From: Acarospora socialis | Taxonomy: Eukaryota; Ascomycota; Lecanoromycetes; Acarosporales; Acarosporaceae | Length of the DNA stretch: 64,000 nt | NCBI GenBank assembly: GCA_025617375.2 | Contig: JAMYGW020000012.1 | Location: 1,240,001-1,304,000 of the forward strand | Reading direction: 5' to 3' | Shown: piece by piece, positions 1 through 10,464 of the stretch | Position numbering within the stretch: position 1 is the first letter of the stretch | Layout of the letters: each line of letters starts with the position of its first letter | The notes under the pieces: generated by a model | Seen by the model: only the letters and a program-made list of their open reading frames with translations | What the model was told of the DNA's origin: nothing | Databases searched by the model: none | Translations under genes and position numbers: made by a program

Positions 1-249
1 ATTCCCCGTTTCTTTCCGGATCTCCCGAACTAGCTGATCGCCTTTTGCAACGTTGATATCTCCAATAATCACATTTGCACCATTGGCCGCCCAATGCTTG
101 AAGAACCCTGCACCAAATCCGCTCGCCCCTCCAGTGATGACTATCGTCTTGTTCTTGATCCAGGCGGCGTCATATGTGGCATCGGTGTCGATTGGTGGCG
201 ATTGACCGATCTTTTCCCTCAAAGGATATCGCCTAGTTTCTCCCGCCAT
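1..249 (-). CDS. short-chain dehydrogenase/reductase (5' part, runs off window)
   Basis: Reading the minus strand from the ATG at 249 gives 83 residues with no intron before the window edge, so this is the N-terminal part of a longer protein. Residues about 34-45 read VITGGASGFGAG, the glycine-rich TGxxxGxG nucleotide-binding turn of classical SDR enzymes, preceded by the hydrophobic strand expected for a Rossmann fold. A second strand ending in GDI (about residues 58-61) fits the acidic residue at the end of beta-2, which usually favours NAD(H) over NADP(H); that preference is inference. The catalytic Ser/Tyr/Lys lie outside the window, so substrate and reaction cannot be given. No mitochondrial or secretory signal is visible. 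An SDR is likely; anything more specific would be a guess. Confidence 0.85.
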   Translation of the reverse strand, partial: MAGETRRYPLREKIGQSPPIDTDATYDAAWIKNKTIVITGGASGFGAGFFKHWAANGANVIIGDINVAKGDQLVREIRKETGN

Positions 250-1805
250 CAGCTACGTCGATCAGAGACCAAGAGACAGACGGCTCTGTGACCGTTCACA
301 AGCCGTGAGAGAATGTTGCCGGAGAACGAGAACAGAGACTATCAGGGCTTGCAACACCACTTATGACACAGCCGCAATGCTTTCTCGAACAATATGAAGA
401 TATTATAATGGAAAGACGGTCTATGCTAGCCTATACCTTATAAGGGCATGGTGAATATATATGAGCCGCACCACGCTACGTTCAGGAGAGCGTTTAACAC
501 CACAATCGGCGTGATGCCGAGGTTCGCTTGATGCAGTCGAAAAGGCAGAAGCGCTTCATTACCATTGCTTCAGCACGACCTGGACTGCAGAGTGCAGACC
601 GGATGTAGTCCATAGGTACCTGAGATATTAACTTAACATCAATGTCAAAGTCAGCGACTCTTAATGGAGGCTCCCCAGCACTTTTACGTACTTGGGGAGA
701 ATTTGCAGTTATCCCGCGTATATTACTGAATCAAGCCTAGCCCGCTGATTGCGGCTCGGCCTGGCTCACCTTCATCTACGGATTCTGCGAAGTAGATACC
801 TCGATTATAAAGTACAACTACACCGTCTAAGCAGTATGGCTCAATTCCGGGCCAAGAAGCTTGACTTGAGCTGCTACATCAATGTCCGAGTCCTTAGAGA
901 CCACACCAAGCGGAAGGTCTTTGAGCAGAACGAGACAGAAAGGTATAGTCACTACGCCCACCACCATCAAGACTGCCCCAGACACGACGTTCGATGCTTC
1001 TCTACTACGATGATGTTGGAAGTTAACTCTTTCCAGGCAAGCACTTCGATATATCATCCGCAACACCACCCTGCCGCCACGAATGCGTGCTCAGGCGCAA
1101 CTGGAGCTGTCACAAATGCACGCATACACAAGACCTACGCAGATCCGAAATCGATGTATAGACGGTGGCAAAGGGAGGGGTGTGTTCAGAGACTTCCACA
1201 TGGCACGAGTGAGTCAATGTTTTCTCGTTCCTCCAGCGATGCGCCTGCATTTGCTGAAACCCAATATGAGTACAGTACTGCTTTCGAATGAACGCTCTGG
1301 CTGGAAATCTAACCGGAGTCAGGAAAGCCAGCTGGTGATGTATCGTTTGGAGTACACTCGGTGATCGCTCGATTGTTGGGTCGACTTTCCAGTTCTAAGC
1401 ATGGTTGACGGCGTTTTTACGGTGGCATTGCATCCCAGAAGATATGTAAATAGCGGCAACTCTGCATCAGTCTCGATGTCTTGAAATGGGGGTTGACCCT
1501 CCGTCCTTCTGCTGTGATCTCCTCGGTTGATCGCATGTGCCAGTTACTATGTTGGGCGATATCGGCTAGCCGCTTGAAGACTTGACGTTCGCCCCCATTC
1601 ACTCAACATCAAACCTCGAAGGTGATTCACAACTCTCGTTGGACGCTGGTCGATGTGTTCAACTCCATGAGACTTTTCTGACTCTTACATCTCTCATATG
1701 CTCTTTATTCAAGAGACAACACTGCCATAACTCGTGCTGCCTCTTTACGTATCTTTGCTCACACCCTTCAACATAACTTGCAACATACTTGTAGCAATTT
1801 TTGGA
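250..1805. other. intergenic region, no supported gene
   Basis: This 1.56-kb gap lies between the divergent SDR and Arb2-domain genes and must hold both promoters. It contains a 180-codon open frame on the plus strand (749-1291) and shorter overlapping frames on both strands. None shows a domain, a splice pattern or a typical start context, and I judge them chance frames. A repetitive or transposon signature was looked for and not seen. Confidence 0.5.
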
Positions 1806-3245
1806 ATGTTTCGACGACTTAGCACTAGTTTGCCCAAAGATCCCGACTTTCCTCCATATCTCGAGGCTCTTGGGTGAGTTTCATTTCCCTCTCCTTCACA
1901 TCCGCTTCAGTCAAAGTATAACAGGCTGAGTTGATATTGATTCGCTCAAGGTACTATGTTACGGGAAATGATCAGATAAGGTCCATCGCGAATCCGGACC
2001 AAGAGTTCAACTTCTTCATCTCGAAGAATGAACGGGTCAACGAAATGCAACGTGAGGCAATGAACAGTGTGTTGTGTTCCAAGGACTTCTCTGTTTACAC
2101 TAAACTCACATAATGCCCTTTAGTTTGCATACGAAAGATCGTTCTCGAGCGCCTGGCAGCGTTGGGACTCGACACAGTGCGTTTACCACTAGGAACCTCC
2201 AAGGATGAGCCTCATATTCCGATATTGGTGAGCTCCGACATCGCGAAGAAGAAGCGGGTTATTGTCGTTATTGGTGAAGCCGTTCAGGATCTGGGCATCT
2301 GGGCATACCGCACGGTGGGGCAGAAGAGCATCAACGAAGGGTCTGCCGTAGATTTCGTGAAGCACGTCCAAAAGCACACAGCCACCGCAACGGCCTCTGA
2401 TTCCAGTGACGGTGCAAACGATGACGCTCCTGGTATCATTATTGCGAACTCTGGCCAGTTGGTATGGTATCGCGGCGGCCGTCGAGCCATGACGTTGAGG
2501 ACATGGCAAGCCTTACCGAGAAGGTCGGCGGTGCACATGCCTATGCGTCTAGATATGGTCAAGAACAGAGTTCCGGGCAACGAAGACAGTGAAAAACACG
2601 TCGAACACCTCTTCACAAAGGTCCTACCCGAATTGCTTAGAAAGGATGCAGCGGTGGACGTCATTGGGATTGGTGACGGCGCAACCGAGGCGGTGAAGTT
2701 CTTAGATGCAAATTGTACGTTTCTCCGAACCCTTCTTTGCTGCCCGCCCTAATAGTTGCAGGGAGCACATGGTCATCGCGTATCAGTGCCATTGCTCTTG
2801 GAGCACTCGTTCCGACCGTTGACGAGCTCACTAGTGCAGCTTTTGCGGGATTTCTCAGTAAGGTACGTGATATCCCTCTTAAGATTAGCTTCGCGCCCGA
2901 GAGAGGAATTGGTATTTAGTTATTGCTTTCACTTCACTCCGCTTTTCAAGGCTCATAGTTGACGTCTTGTGCTTCCAGCGCGGTCGAGCGTACCTCGTCT
3001 CGTCTGAGCCCTTAGATACTCCCGTTTCCGGCCGAGAGATGTATGGCTGCAACTGTTATGCATCGGGGGTATCTTACTTCACCGAAGAGGTAATGCAGAA
3101 CATTTATAAACCCGTGCTGGACTTCTTCCAGCTGATTGCAGATGTGCCTGGCTACGAGGAGGTGGAGTGCTTTGTGGCGCCTCCGGCTGATAGTGAGGAC
3201 GAGGTACGGGTAGAAGAGGTTCAAACAGGAGGGGCTGAGGAATAG
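1806..3245 (+). CDS. Arb2-domain protein
   Basis: Five exons (1806-1873, 1951-2066, 2124-2714, 2762-2862, 2979-3245) join in phase to give 380 residues. The sequence matches fungal Arb2-domain proteins: an N-terminal MFRRLSTSLPKDPDFP, then FNFFISKNERVNEMQREAMN, then VRLPLGTS and the PHIPILVSSDIAKKKRV strand. A VIGIGDGATEAVKFLD segment and a C-terminal AYLVSSEPLDTPVSG block follow. The Arb2 domain is related to histone deacetylase 3'-region folds; in fission yeast Arb2 is a subunit of the Argonaute siRNA chaperone complex, while many filamentous fungi carry stand-alone Arb2 proteins of unknown role. Localisation is probably nuclear or cytosolic, since no signal peptide or membrane segment is seen. 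Introns are 47-116 nt with GT-AG ends. Family membership is firm; a role in RNA silencing here is only inferred. Confidence 0.85.
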
Positions 3246-3623
3246 GGAGATGTGGTGTTTCTGATGTGGTGGATATTATACTTGCTCGTAGTTCAGTACG
3301 ACCAGTAAGCGCAGACTTGCTAGGAGCCTTAGCCAATCCAGATATGAGGACGTTTACGTGCAGTCACTTCTGGCTTGGCAAGGTTGATGCACTTATGCTA
3401 CCGTAAACATATTTGAGATAGTAAACCCTTCCATGAAAGTGGCCTTAAAGGAAGCCTGATAGAATGTGATTTCAAAGCCTACCGCAAGTCTGTTTGTTGG
3501 CCTCTTTATTACCTTTTATATGTGTTTGTCCATACACGGTGTCGCATACATCTCGAGCGCCAAGCGAAGATTAGAAAATATCAACGTACATCCATCCTCC
3601 ATACAGCTCTACATCTCGAAAGA
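3246..3623. other. intergenic spacer
   Basis: This spacer holds the terminator of the Arb2-domain gene and the promoter of the Rsm22-like gene on the same strand. An in-frame ATG at 3522 would lengthen the next protein by 34 residues, but I prefer the start at 3624, which places a mitochondrial-type leader at the N-terminus. Nothing else is seen. Confidence 0.5.
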
Positions 3624-6002
3624 ATGCTTGCTTCCCACCCATCACGAGCAGCATGTAAGTCTTGCCAACTGCGTCTGCTTGACTTATTTGTATATGGATT
3701 CAGCCACCGGCCACCAGCGCGTCTGCAGACTCGTCTCCTTCAACCCCAGAAACCGTGGATTCTTGGTCGAGCTTTTTCCGCCAGCAGACTTTACCAAAAT
3801 GAATTGCAAACTGTCAAAGCATCTGACGATGATTTTTCTAATCCAGCAAAACCAAAGTCCGTCGAGGAGATGGAAGGAGTAGTCCGCCTGGCAAGGCAAA
3901 CCTATGGAGAATCACTTCCCGAAGATCTGCTTTCGTCTGAGGAGTATGGTATCTATGAACGACTTTACGGTCCGCCCCTACGTGCCGAAGATGTTAGCTT
4001 CTTGGAGGAAGCAGAGGAGGATGGTGAGAGGGACGGGATTGAGGGGACGAGGAATGTTCTGCTGAGGGAGAATCAGGAGGGGCATCTTGAAGAGGTGGAA
4101 TATCACGATGGGATTGACGCTCTCAAGGCCGATGCTTTACTACTCGAAAGCGCAAACGATACGCCACTAGATATGTGTCGACTTTCACGCGAAAATGAGG
4201 ACAAGGTCATCGATAGTGAGTTGAGTCGGGACGAGCCAGGTAGTGTATTACAGACCGAGGGACTGCCAGATCAGAGCTTGGTCGATGAGTATAGTGAGAT
4301 GGATGAGGAGGACTACGAGATTGAAGAGGGCTCTGAGGAAATGGATGACGTCGATGGGGACGCTGAGTCGACGCGCGCACATCCATATACTATAGCTGGA
4401 AGATTTTCAACTTCTCCGTCTACCATTCATCTACCTAGGGAAACCTTCATCGATCCTATCGCTTCAATGCTATCCGACTTCTCAAACAAACACCTTTCCG
4501 AGGTTGCTCAGCGAACGTTTGGCGGCCCAGACCTACCCTACTCCACGGCAACCCCTATCTCCAAGCAACGCGTAGAACAGAAACCAATTGCTCTGGGAGC
4601 TTCACAGATAAGAATGGGCGAGATGGAAGGGAACTCTTACATGGCAGCTGTCATGCCTGGAGCTTACGTCGCTGTTATGAGTACCTTGGTTGAGGTACGA
4701 AAACGGTTAGGTTCCGACTGGATTGAGGGTCTGTTCAAGAGAGAGGGCGGTCCTCGTGTTTTGGATGCTGGTTCTGGAGGAGCGGGAATTGTGGCGTGGC
4801 GGGAAGTGTTGAAAGCAGAATGGAACCGGATGCAACCGGAGGGGTCAGAGAAGCCCATACCCATGGGTAAGGCGACCGTCGTGACAGGTTCGTCAACGCT
4901 TCGCCACCGGTCCAGCCGTCTTCTTGAGAATACTACCTTTCTGCCAAGGCTACCGGACTATATTCACGTTCGGCATGAGCCTACATTCGATGATAATGCT
5001 CCTCCGCCGCAAAGGAAGCAGTTCGATGTTATTCTCGCCCCTCACACTCTTTGGCCACTCAAGGAGGACTACATGCGGAAGCAAAGCGTTCAAAACTTAT
5101 GGACACTGCTCAACCCGAATGGAGGTGTTTTGATTCTTATTGAAAAGGGTCTTCCTCGAGGCTTCGAGATGATTGCTGCTGCAAGGGAAATGCTTCTTGA
5201 GAAGTACATCTCTTCTCCAGGTTCTTCAATGATTGAAAACGACATACAAGACCCGGCGGACGAGAGATACACCAAGAAAGAGCCTGGGATGATCATAGCG
5301 CCATGTACGAATCATACAAGTTGCCCTATGTATCTCACGCCAGGAAAGAGCACGGCCCGAAAAGACTTCTGCTACTTCAAGCAGAGATACGTTCGCCCTT
5401 CCTATCTCCAGAGGATACTGGGAGCCAAAGATCGCAACCATGAAGATGTCCAGTTCAGCTACGTCGCCTTCAGGAGAGGCCTTGACGAGCGAGAAAGCGA
5501 TGGGCTCGTGCAGGGCGACCAAGCTACAGATGCTGCATTTTTCGGCTATGAGCAGCCAGAAAGAAGTCTACCAAACCTCACCGCGGACACCACAGACCCT
5601 GAAACCCCGCGGATCAACACTCTCGGTCTTCCTCGCGCGATCCTGCCCCCAATCAAACGTCACGGGCACGTCACGCTTGACCTTTGCACGCCAGCCGGTC
5701 GCATTGAGCGTTGGACCGTTCCACGATCCTTCAGTAAGCAAGCGTACCGTGATGCGCGGAAGTCGAAGTGGGGGGATCTCTGGGCTCTGGGTGCAAAGAC
5801 GAGGGTGCAGCGGAACATCAGAATTGGCAGGAACCCGGCCTCGAAGAAGCCAAAGGGGAAGAACGTCTTTGAGATTGATGTTGGCGAGCAGGGGATGGAG
5901 GATGTCAGGCAGGTTACGGGTGGTCGGGTCAAGACTGAGAAGAGAACTAAGAAGGGCAGGAAAGAGAAGAAGAAGAAAAAGATTACGCTGGATGAATTTT
6001 AG
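3624..6002 (+). CDS. RSM22: mitochondrial ribosome assembly protein Rsm22 / METTL17-like
   Basis: A single uninterrupted frame of 792 residues from the ATG at 3624. The N-terminus is rich in Arg, Ser and Leu with no acidic residues (including RAFSASRLYQNE), a typical mitochondrial presequence. An acidic low-complexity segment lies around residues 125-260. VLDAGSGGAG near residue 379 is a methyltransferase-like SAM-binding turn. Downstream, Cys561 and Cys567 (APCTNHTSCPM), Cys583 (DFCYF) and Cys688 (LDLC) match the four-cysteine [4Fe-4S] cluster described for METTL17/Rsm22. The C-terminus is very Lys-rich (RTKKGRKEKKKKK), suited to rRNA contact. Members act in small-subunit maturation of the mitochondrial ribosome; whether they methylate rRNA is unsettled. 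Identification is strong; the start is the main uncertainty, because an in-frame ATG lies at 3522. Confidence 0.9.
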   Translation: MLASHPSRAACKSCQLRLLDLFVYGFSHRPPARLQTRLLQPQKPWILGRAFSASRLYQNELQTVKASDDDFSNPAKPKSVEEMEGVVRLARQTYGESLPEDLLSSEEYGIYERLYGPPLRAEDVSFLEEAEEDGERDGIEGTRNVLLRENQEGHLEEVEYHDGIDALKADALLLESANDTPLDMCRLSRENEDKVIDSELSRDEPGSVLQTEGLPDQSLVDEYSEMDEEDYEIEEGSEEMDDVDGDAESTRAHPYTIAGRFSTSPSTIHLPRETFIDPIASMLSDFSNKHLSEVAQRTFGGPDLPYSTATPISKQRVEQKPIALGASQIRMGEMEGNSYMAAVMPGAYVAVMSTLVEVRKRLGSDWIEGLFKREGGPRVLDAGSGGAGIVAWREVLKAEWNRMQPEGSEKPIPMGKATVVTGSSTLRHRSSRLLENTTFLPRLPDYIHVRHEPTFDDNAPPPQRKQFDVILAPHTLWPLKEDYMRKQSVQNLWTLLNPNGGVLILIEKGLPRGFEMIAAAREMLLEKYISSPGSSMIENDIQDPADERYTKKEPGMIIAPCTNHTSCPMYLTPGKSTARKDFCYFKQRYVRPSYLQRILGAKDRNHEDVQFSYVAFRRGLDERESDGLVQGDQATDAAFFGYEQPERSLPNLTADTTDPETPRINTLGLPRAILPPIKRHGHVTLDLCTPAGRIERWTVPRSFSKQAYRDARKSKWGDLWALGAKTRVQRNIRIGRNPASKKPKGKNVFEIDVGEQGMEDVRQVTGGRVKTEKRTKKGRKEKKKKKITLDEF

Positions 6003-6370
6003 ATTACGGTGACGCAGGAAACATCGGGTGCTACTCAAGACGTCGAGAAAAGTGTCGTCCGCCAAACCTATCGATGCTTCTTTATTGAAGCAGAATAAGA
6101 CGGTTGTCGGGACTTTATGATACAAGTGCTGCACTGATCCTCGGCGCAACACTCGGGCAAGGTCCTGGTGGACAATAATATGAATAACTCGGTGCAAAAT
6201 CTTCTGGTTGGTGGCAGCTGTGAATCATAAGCCCAATCTAATGTCTGCACATTCAAGTGCTGCCGCCTGCGTCCACAATCTCAATTCCGAGCACAGCCCG
6301 TATCCCACGACTCCAGATCTCTGTTCATTAGCCCGGTGTGTTATTCGATCTTCACATCTCGCTGAGCTCG
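6003..6370. other. intergenic spacer
   Basis: This is the 3' flank of the Rsm22-like gene and the promoter of the proline-rich orphan gene. An in-frame ATG at 6338 lies 11 codons upstream of the start I chose. No RNA gene or repeat is seen. Confidence 0.4.
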
Positions 6371-7321
6371 ATGTCAGGCGACCAAACATATTACTACGAC
6401 CCAACAACCGGTCTACAATTCCTGATCCCGGCATCAATCAATCAAGTCCCTCCTCCACACTCACCCACTCCATCGCTCGCCGTCGCCCGAACACCTGAAC
6501 CTGCGCCCCTTGGCTCCTTTCAGAACCCTTTTCCCGCCAACAACGTCGTACCGCCTACCATCCCACCAAGCATAAGTACAAGTACAACATCCACCCAGTA
6601 CGCTCTAGCCATAGCTCTATGCTACGACCCCCCGCACTGGACCCAGACGACCGAGATCCCAGTCCAGTACTTCCAGCCTATACCCCTACTATGTCGGTGC
6701 GATGCCTTCTCTGAAGACCAACAACGAGACATTGCCCCTACGCGGGACAATAACCACGTCTCGACCAGCTGGTGGCCCGCACCATCAATCCCATCGCCAT
6801 CAGAGCCACGGCGGCAGCAGCCCGTAATGGCGTGCACGCACTGCTGCGGTCAAGCAGTGATCTTTCCCACCGCACCTCCCTCGGCCTACTCTCACACACA
6901 CGTGAATCCCTCATTCCCTCTCCCAATCCTGGCGACCACCACCACCAACAACCGCACTCACCCCTCTCCCCAACCCTCGCCACTCCCAGCCCGACCAGCA
7001 ACCAACCCAATCCCACCCAATCCTGCTCCTTCCTCCCTCTCGGACCAACCACGATCCGTAACCGGCCCGCTTCCCTTCCCTCACGCGGACCGCGTCCCAA
7101 ACCAGAGCCGCAAACCGGACGTGAGGTCCGAGTTTGACTTCGACGTCGACTTCGAGTCGGACTACGGGGTTATGAGGTGGCCGCATTGCCATGTCTGCAA
7201 CGACAAACCGGCCTTGAGGGAGAAGGAAGGGGTGTTGTTTTGTCTGGGCTGTTGGGTGGAGGCCAAACGGGCTGAGGTGGAAATGGAGATGGAGCGGGGG
7301 GATAGGGGAAGGAGGGTGTAG
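6371..7321 (+). CDS. orphan proline-rich protein with C-terminal zinc-ribbon-like motif
   Basis: An intronless frame of 316 residues starting MSGDQTYYYDPTTGLQF. Most of the protein is a Pro/Ser/Thr-rich, probably disordered linker. The C-terminus holds a Cys-x2-Cys-x14-Cys-x2-Cys arrangement (Cys273, Cys276, Cys291, Cys294) followed by a charged helix rich in Glu, Met and Arg. That spacing fits a small zinc ribbon or half-LIM-like knuckle. A second Cys cluster (CTHCCG) lies around residue 157. The opening YYYDPTTG resembles the short tyrosine-rich OCRE/WW-like start of some RNA-processing factors, but this is weak. I do not recognise a family and assign no function. The start could be the ATG at 6338. 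The frame is coding in my judgement because the cysteine motif and acidic FDFDVDFESDYG tract are unlike chance translation. Confidence 0.6.
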   Translation: MSGDQTYYYDPTTGLQFLIPASINQVPPPHSPTPSLAVARTPEPAPLGSFQNPFPANNVVPPTIPPSISTSTTSTQYALAIALCYDPPHWTQTTEIPVQYFQPIPLLCRCDAFSEDQQRDIAPTRDNNHVSTSWWPAPSIPSPSEPRRQQPVMACTHCCGQAVIFPTAPPSAYSHTHVNPSFPLPILATTTTNNRTHPSPQPSPLPARPATNPIPPNPAPSSLSDQPRSVTGPLPFPHADRVPNQSRKPDVRSEFDFDVDFESDYGVMRWPHCHVCNDKPALREKEGVLFCLGCWVEAKRAEVEMEMERGDRGRRV

Positions 7322-7631
7322 GGTGTCTGGTTTTGAGGTGTTGCGTATTGTCTGGCTGGGAGATGGTAGATGGAGGATGGACGATCTGTGTGTGCGAGCG
7401 GAGGGGTTTGTAATGCATCTGTATTAGAAAGTGCTATAGATTCTACTACGTACGCCCAAAATTCATAGAGCAGGAAGACGCTGACAGCCGTCTCCGTCTC
7501 CGTCTATCGGTATAACACGGTCAGTCATCCGCAATTGGACTCTGACCCTGTCGTCTCCCTTCTCCGCTCTACATTTCGCTTTTCTCCCTACTATGCCATC
7601 TCAAGCCAGTCCCCCGACCTCTCCGAACAAC
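7322..7631. other. convergent intergenic spacer
   Basis: The orphan gene (plus) and the phosphotransferase gene (minus) converge here, so this holds two terminators. The sequence is CT-rich towards the right end. No gene is seen. Confidence 0.4.
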
Positions 7632-9319
7632 TCACATAGCCTTCTTAAGCTCGTCCTTCTCGTTGTACGGGTGCTTGATCGTCAGACACCAGATGTCGAG
7701 ATAATCGCAGATGGTCGTAATCACGTCGATCTAGGTTGCCCTCACACATCAGCCCTCCCAGCACTCGCCCTAACGTCTCCCTCCTCACCCACAGCGAAAC
7801 AAAGTGACAAAGGAAGAGGAGTTAAAACTCACCACAAAGCTCCCATAAACCCCCACACTCAACCCGAGGCACAAAAACACGAACGCCACCTGATAAACCC
7901 CACTCCCCAACGCGCTCGGCCACGCGCCGATGGCCGGGCCGAGCGAGTCGAACAGGCCATAGGCGAGCGGGACGACGAGGACGTTGCCATAGGGAAAGTC
8001 GTCTTTGACGAGGTGGGCCGTGATCATCTGCCCGACGCTGTAGGCGTTGATGAGGCCGACGTAGAAGATGAAGGGCACGAGGTGCTGATGCAGGATGATG
8101 GGTTGCAGGTAGAGGTAGGCGGGGATGAGGAGCCAGGTTAGGAGGATGGGGAGGAGGCCGAGGAGAGGGGTGTGCACGGGCTGGTGTCGCTGCTTGCGGA
8201 TTTTCATTACGTTGAGGGCGCTGTGGTGGTGTCAGTTTGCTGGGGCAACGAAGGGGTGGGTTGAGAGAGGAGATAGGGGGGGAGGAGTGGTTACCTCTGC
8301 ACGGTGTTAAGGACCAGCACAATCCCACCGTAGACCATATACCATTGATTGAAGGGTAGATCGTACATGAGATCGGGGAAGGCGTCGCTTTTGGGGATGC
8401 CGAGGGTGCGGAACATCGATTGCTGCCAGAAACTTCCGCCGCCTTTGATGGCGGTGATGGCATACACAATGCAGAGGGTCAGGATGCCCTCAACTGGGCC
8501 CGAGACGACACCTAATGTGAGTGTGTGGGTGTAGTACTCATCCCAGGTCTGGATGTAGAACGTGAAGAGCGCTGGGTGAGTTAGTGCCTGCTATGTCGAC
8601 AATTCTGGGATGTAGGAGGCGAGTGGGTGCGCGTACCGCCAAAGAGGGTCAAGATGGTCAGCCAACCCTGGCCGAGATTCATTGCGGCTGCGAACAAGAG
8701 GACTTCAAGCGTGGTGTTGCAGGCATCCACTCCTGACGATATCGTCAGCCCTTTAACCGCCACGTCGTACATGACAGTGAGGAATACCGTGGTCGAACAA
8801 CTCTCCTAATGGCCCACTCTGATGGGTTCTCCGCCTGTGCCAGTGTCATCAAGAGCCTCAGCCGATCTCCAATGCGGGCTTTGCTCACGCTTGCGTGCCA
8901 TCCACTGCATCGAACGTCTGATATAAGAAAAGCCCCACCGCCCAAGTGGCGTAGACCCATGGCGGACAATCTTGATCAAGTCCGGGATTGTACCATAGCA
9001 TCGTTAAGAAGTTGGCCACCACAAAGCTGAAGCCGGAAAGGGTAATCTCAAGGACAGAGGTAGTGCGTGAGTGACGTCTCTCTATTGAAGATCTGGGTGG
9101 GGCTGGCTTACAGCGTTTGGCCTATAACATTGAGCGCAATTAGCAAACCTCATCGGAGTCTCGAAGAAGTTGCACTCACGCCATGGACATTGGGAAGCAC
9201 TTGATCGCAACATTGTTGTAAAAGGGCTTGAGGACGTAGCGCGATACCAGCGACTGATCCACACCGGAGTACTTGTACTCTTTCAGCTTTGGAAGCCTGT
9301 GTTGGCGTATGTACACCAT
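7632..9319 (-). CDS. CPT1/EPT1: CDP-alcohol phosphotransferase (choline/ethanolaminephosphotransferase)
   Basis: Eight exons on the minus strand (9180-9319, 9112-9121, 8889-9046, 8788-8834, 8637-8732, 8295-8571, 7833-8220, 7632-7730) give 404 residues, the usual size for yeast Cpt1/Ept1. It transfers phosphocholine or phosphoethanolamine from the CDP-alcohol to diacylglycerol, the last Kennedy-pathway step, in the ER/Golgi membrane. The catalytic signature D-G-x2-A-R-x8-G-x3-D-x3-D is complete: Asp99, Gly100, Ala103, Arg104, Gly113, Asp117, Asp121, and is interrupted by two introns. The N-terminus contains LPKLKEYKYSGVD, and the C-terminus VITTICDYLDIWCLTIKHPY; both are family hallmarks. Several hydrophobic segments are clear. 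Exon 2 is only 10 nt and supplies the Pro-Asn of MAPN. Choline versus ethanolamine preference cannot be read from sequence. Confidence 0.93.
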
Positions 9320-9650
9320 CTTGTTGAAGATTACAGTCGGCGGCTTTCGACTTCTTGATATGTTGCAGTCTGCTGTGACATGCCACGTGCAATTCGTGGT
9401 GTCGCGAAATTCAGGAAACGCGCTCTGGCGCCTGCAAAATGACATCATTCGCTAGGCATAGTCATCAACTGTCTCGGGCATAGGGCAAATCATCAACATC
9501 AGAAAGTCATGAGAAACAACGGGTATATTAAATATATAAGTCCCTATCTAGAGCCACCGCATATAGCACATATCAGATCCGCTTACCCCCCATCATCAGA
9601 TTAACCATGGACCTCAACGCCAGCAGTATGCTATGTTCGATCTTTTAGCC
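9320..9650. other. spacer between two minus-strand genes
   Basis: This is the promoter and leader of the phosphotransferase gene and the 3' flank of the PNPOx-like gene. An AT-rich patch with TATATTAAATATATAAG lies near 9524-9540, a possible core-promoter or poly(A) region. No gene is seen. Confidence 0.4.
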
Positions 9651-10464
9651 CTAGCGCCCATCATAACCATTAACCATCTCTTGCCTTCCTCTTGCATCCT
9701 GCTCGTCCTCACTTATCACCGACCAATCCTTAACTCCGCCTTTCCAATCCGCTATTCGACCCTCCTTCACCCTCACTACCACCACTCGGACTTCTTCACC
9801 CTCGATGAAACAGCTTGATCCAACATCACCTTCGATAGTACCTGCGTTCGGGGTGGATCCAAAAAGGCCCATTTCCTCTCTTGCTTGATCTCCAAACGTG
9901 TTGTTCTCAAGATGCTTCTCCTTGCACCAATTCTCTTCCTCAGTTCCTGGCTCCACAAGCCTTGCGACGCCATTGATTGTAGTACTGATGCTGCTCAAAG
10001 CACTAGTGTTGATGTTCAAGAGTAGGCTTGCGAGACTCGAGCGGGTCGCCTGCGGTGGCGGAGATCCTTCTCGTGCGGGATCTGGTGCGCGGGTTGGTGG
10101 TCGGTGTGATACCCAGTCATGAACCAGCAATGAGACGCGCGGGTTGTTGATGAGGTTGAGGGTCTTTTTGGAGGCAGGATTAGTGGTCATGATGATAGTC
10201 GGGTGTGGGCTGAACGGCGTTGAAGGCAGATATGTGTAGTTCATGAGCGATACGTGGGGAAAGACGGAGTCGCATGTCGCGAGATGAAGCTACTCATTGA
10301 TAATCAGTGAGGAAGCGTGACAACTGCCAGACGTGTCATCGTCCTACGAATCGAGCATTCTTAAGACAGGTGACAACTTCCGATGGTAATGTTGAAGAGA
10401 CTTGGGGATGTGTTGTCGTCGCAGATGCTTCCCAGTTCAGCGGTTGCTGCTGGACTGTTGCCAT
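9651..10464 (-). CDS. pyridoxamine 5'-phosphate oxidase-family flavoprotein
   Basis: Two exons (10348-10464 and 9651-10289, intron 58 nt) encode 251 residues. The exon junction joins LPSEVVTCLKNARF to LHLATCDSVFPHVSLMNYTYL, the conserved start of fungal FMN-binding split-barrel proteins of the yeast YLR456W/YPR172W type. SPHPTIIMTTNPASKKTLNL and PRVSLLVHDW follow, both characteristic strands of the barrel that binds FMN. A Pro/Ser-rich insertion (about residues 105-125) precedes a second half that ends at a GYDGR C-terminus. True vitamin B6 oxidase activity is not established for this subgroup, so the protein is best called PNPOx-like. It is transcribed divergently from the NIPSNAP gene. Location is probably cytosolic: no leader is seen. 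Confidence 0.85.

Noticed and set aside
749-1291. 180-codon plus-strand open frame with overlapping minus-strand frames
   Set aside because: Its residue mix (many His, Arg, Tyr, Ser) has no domain, no leader, no splice context, and frames of similar length overlap on the other strand.
3522-3623. Upstream ATG in frame with RSM22
   Set aside because: The extra 34 residues lack leader character; the ATG at 3624 starts the mitochondrial presequence directly.
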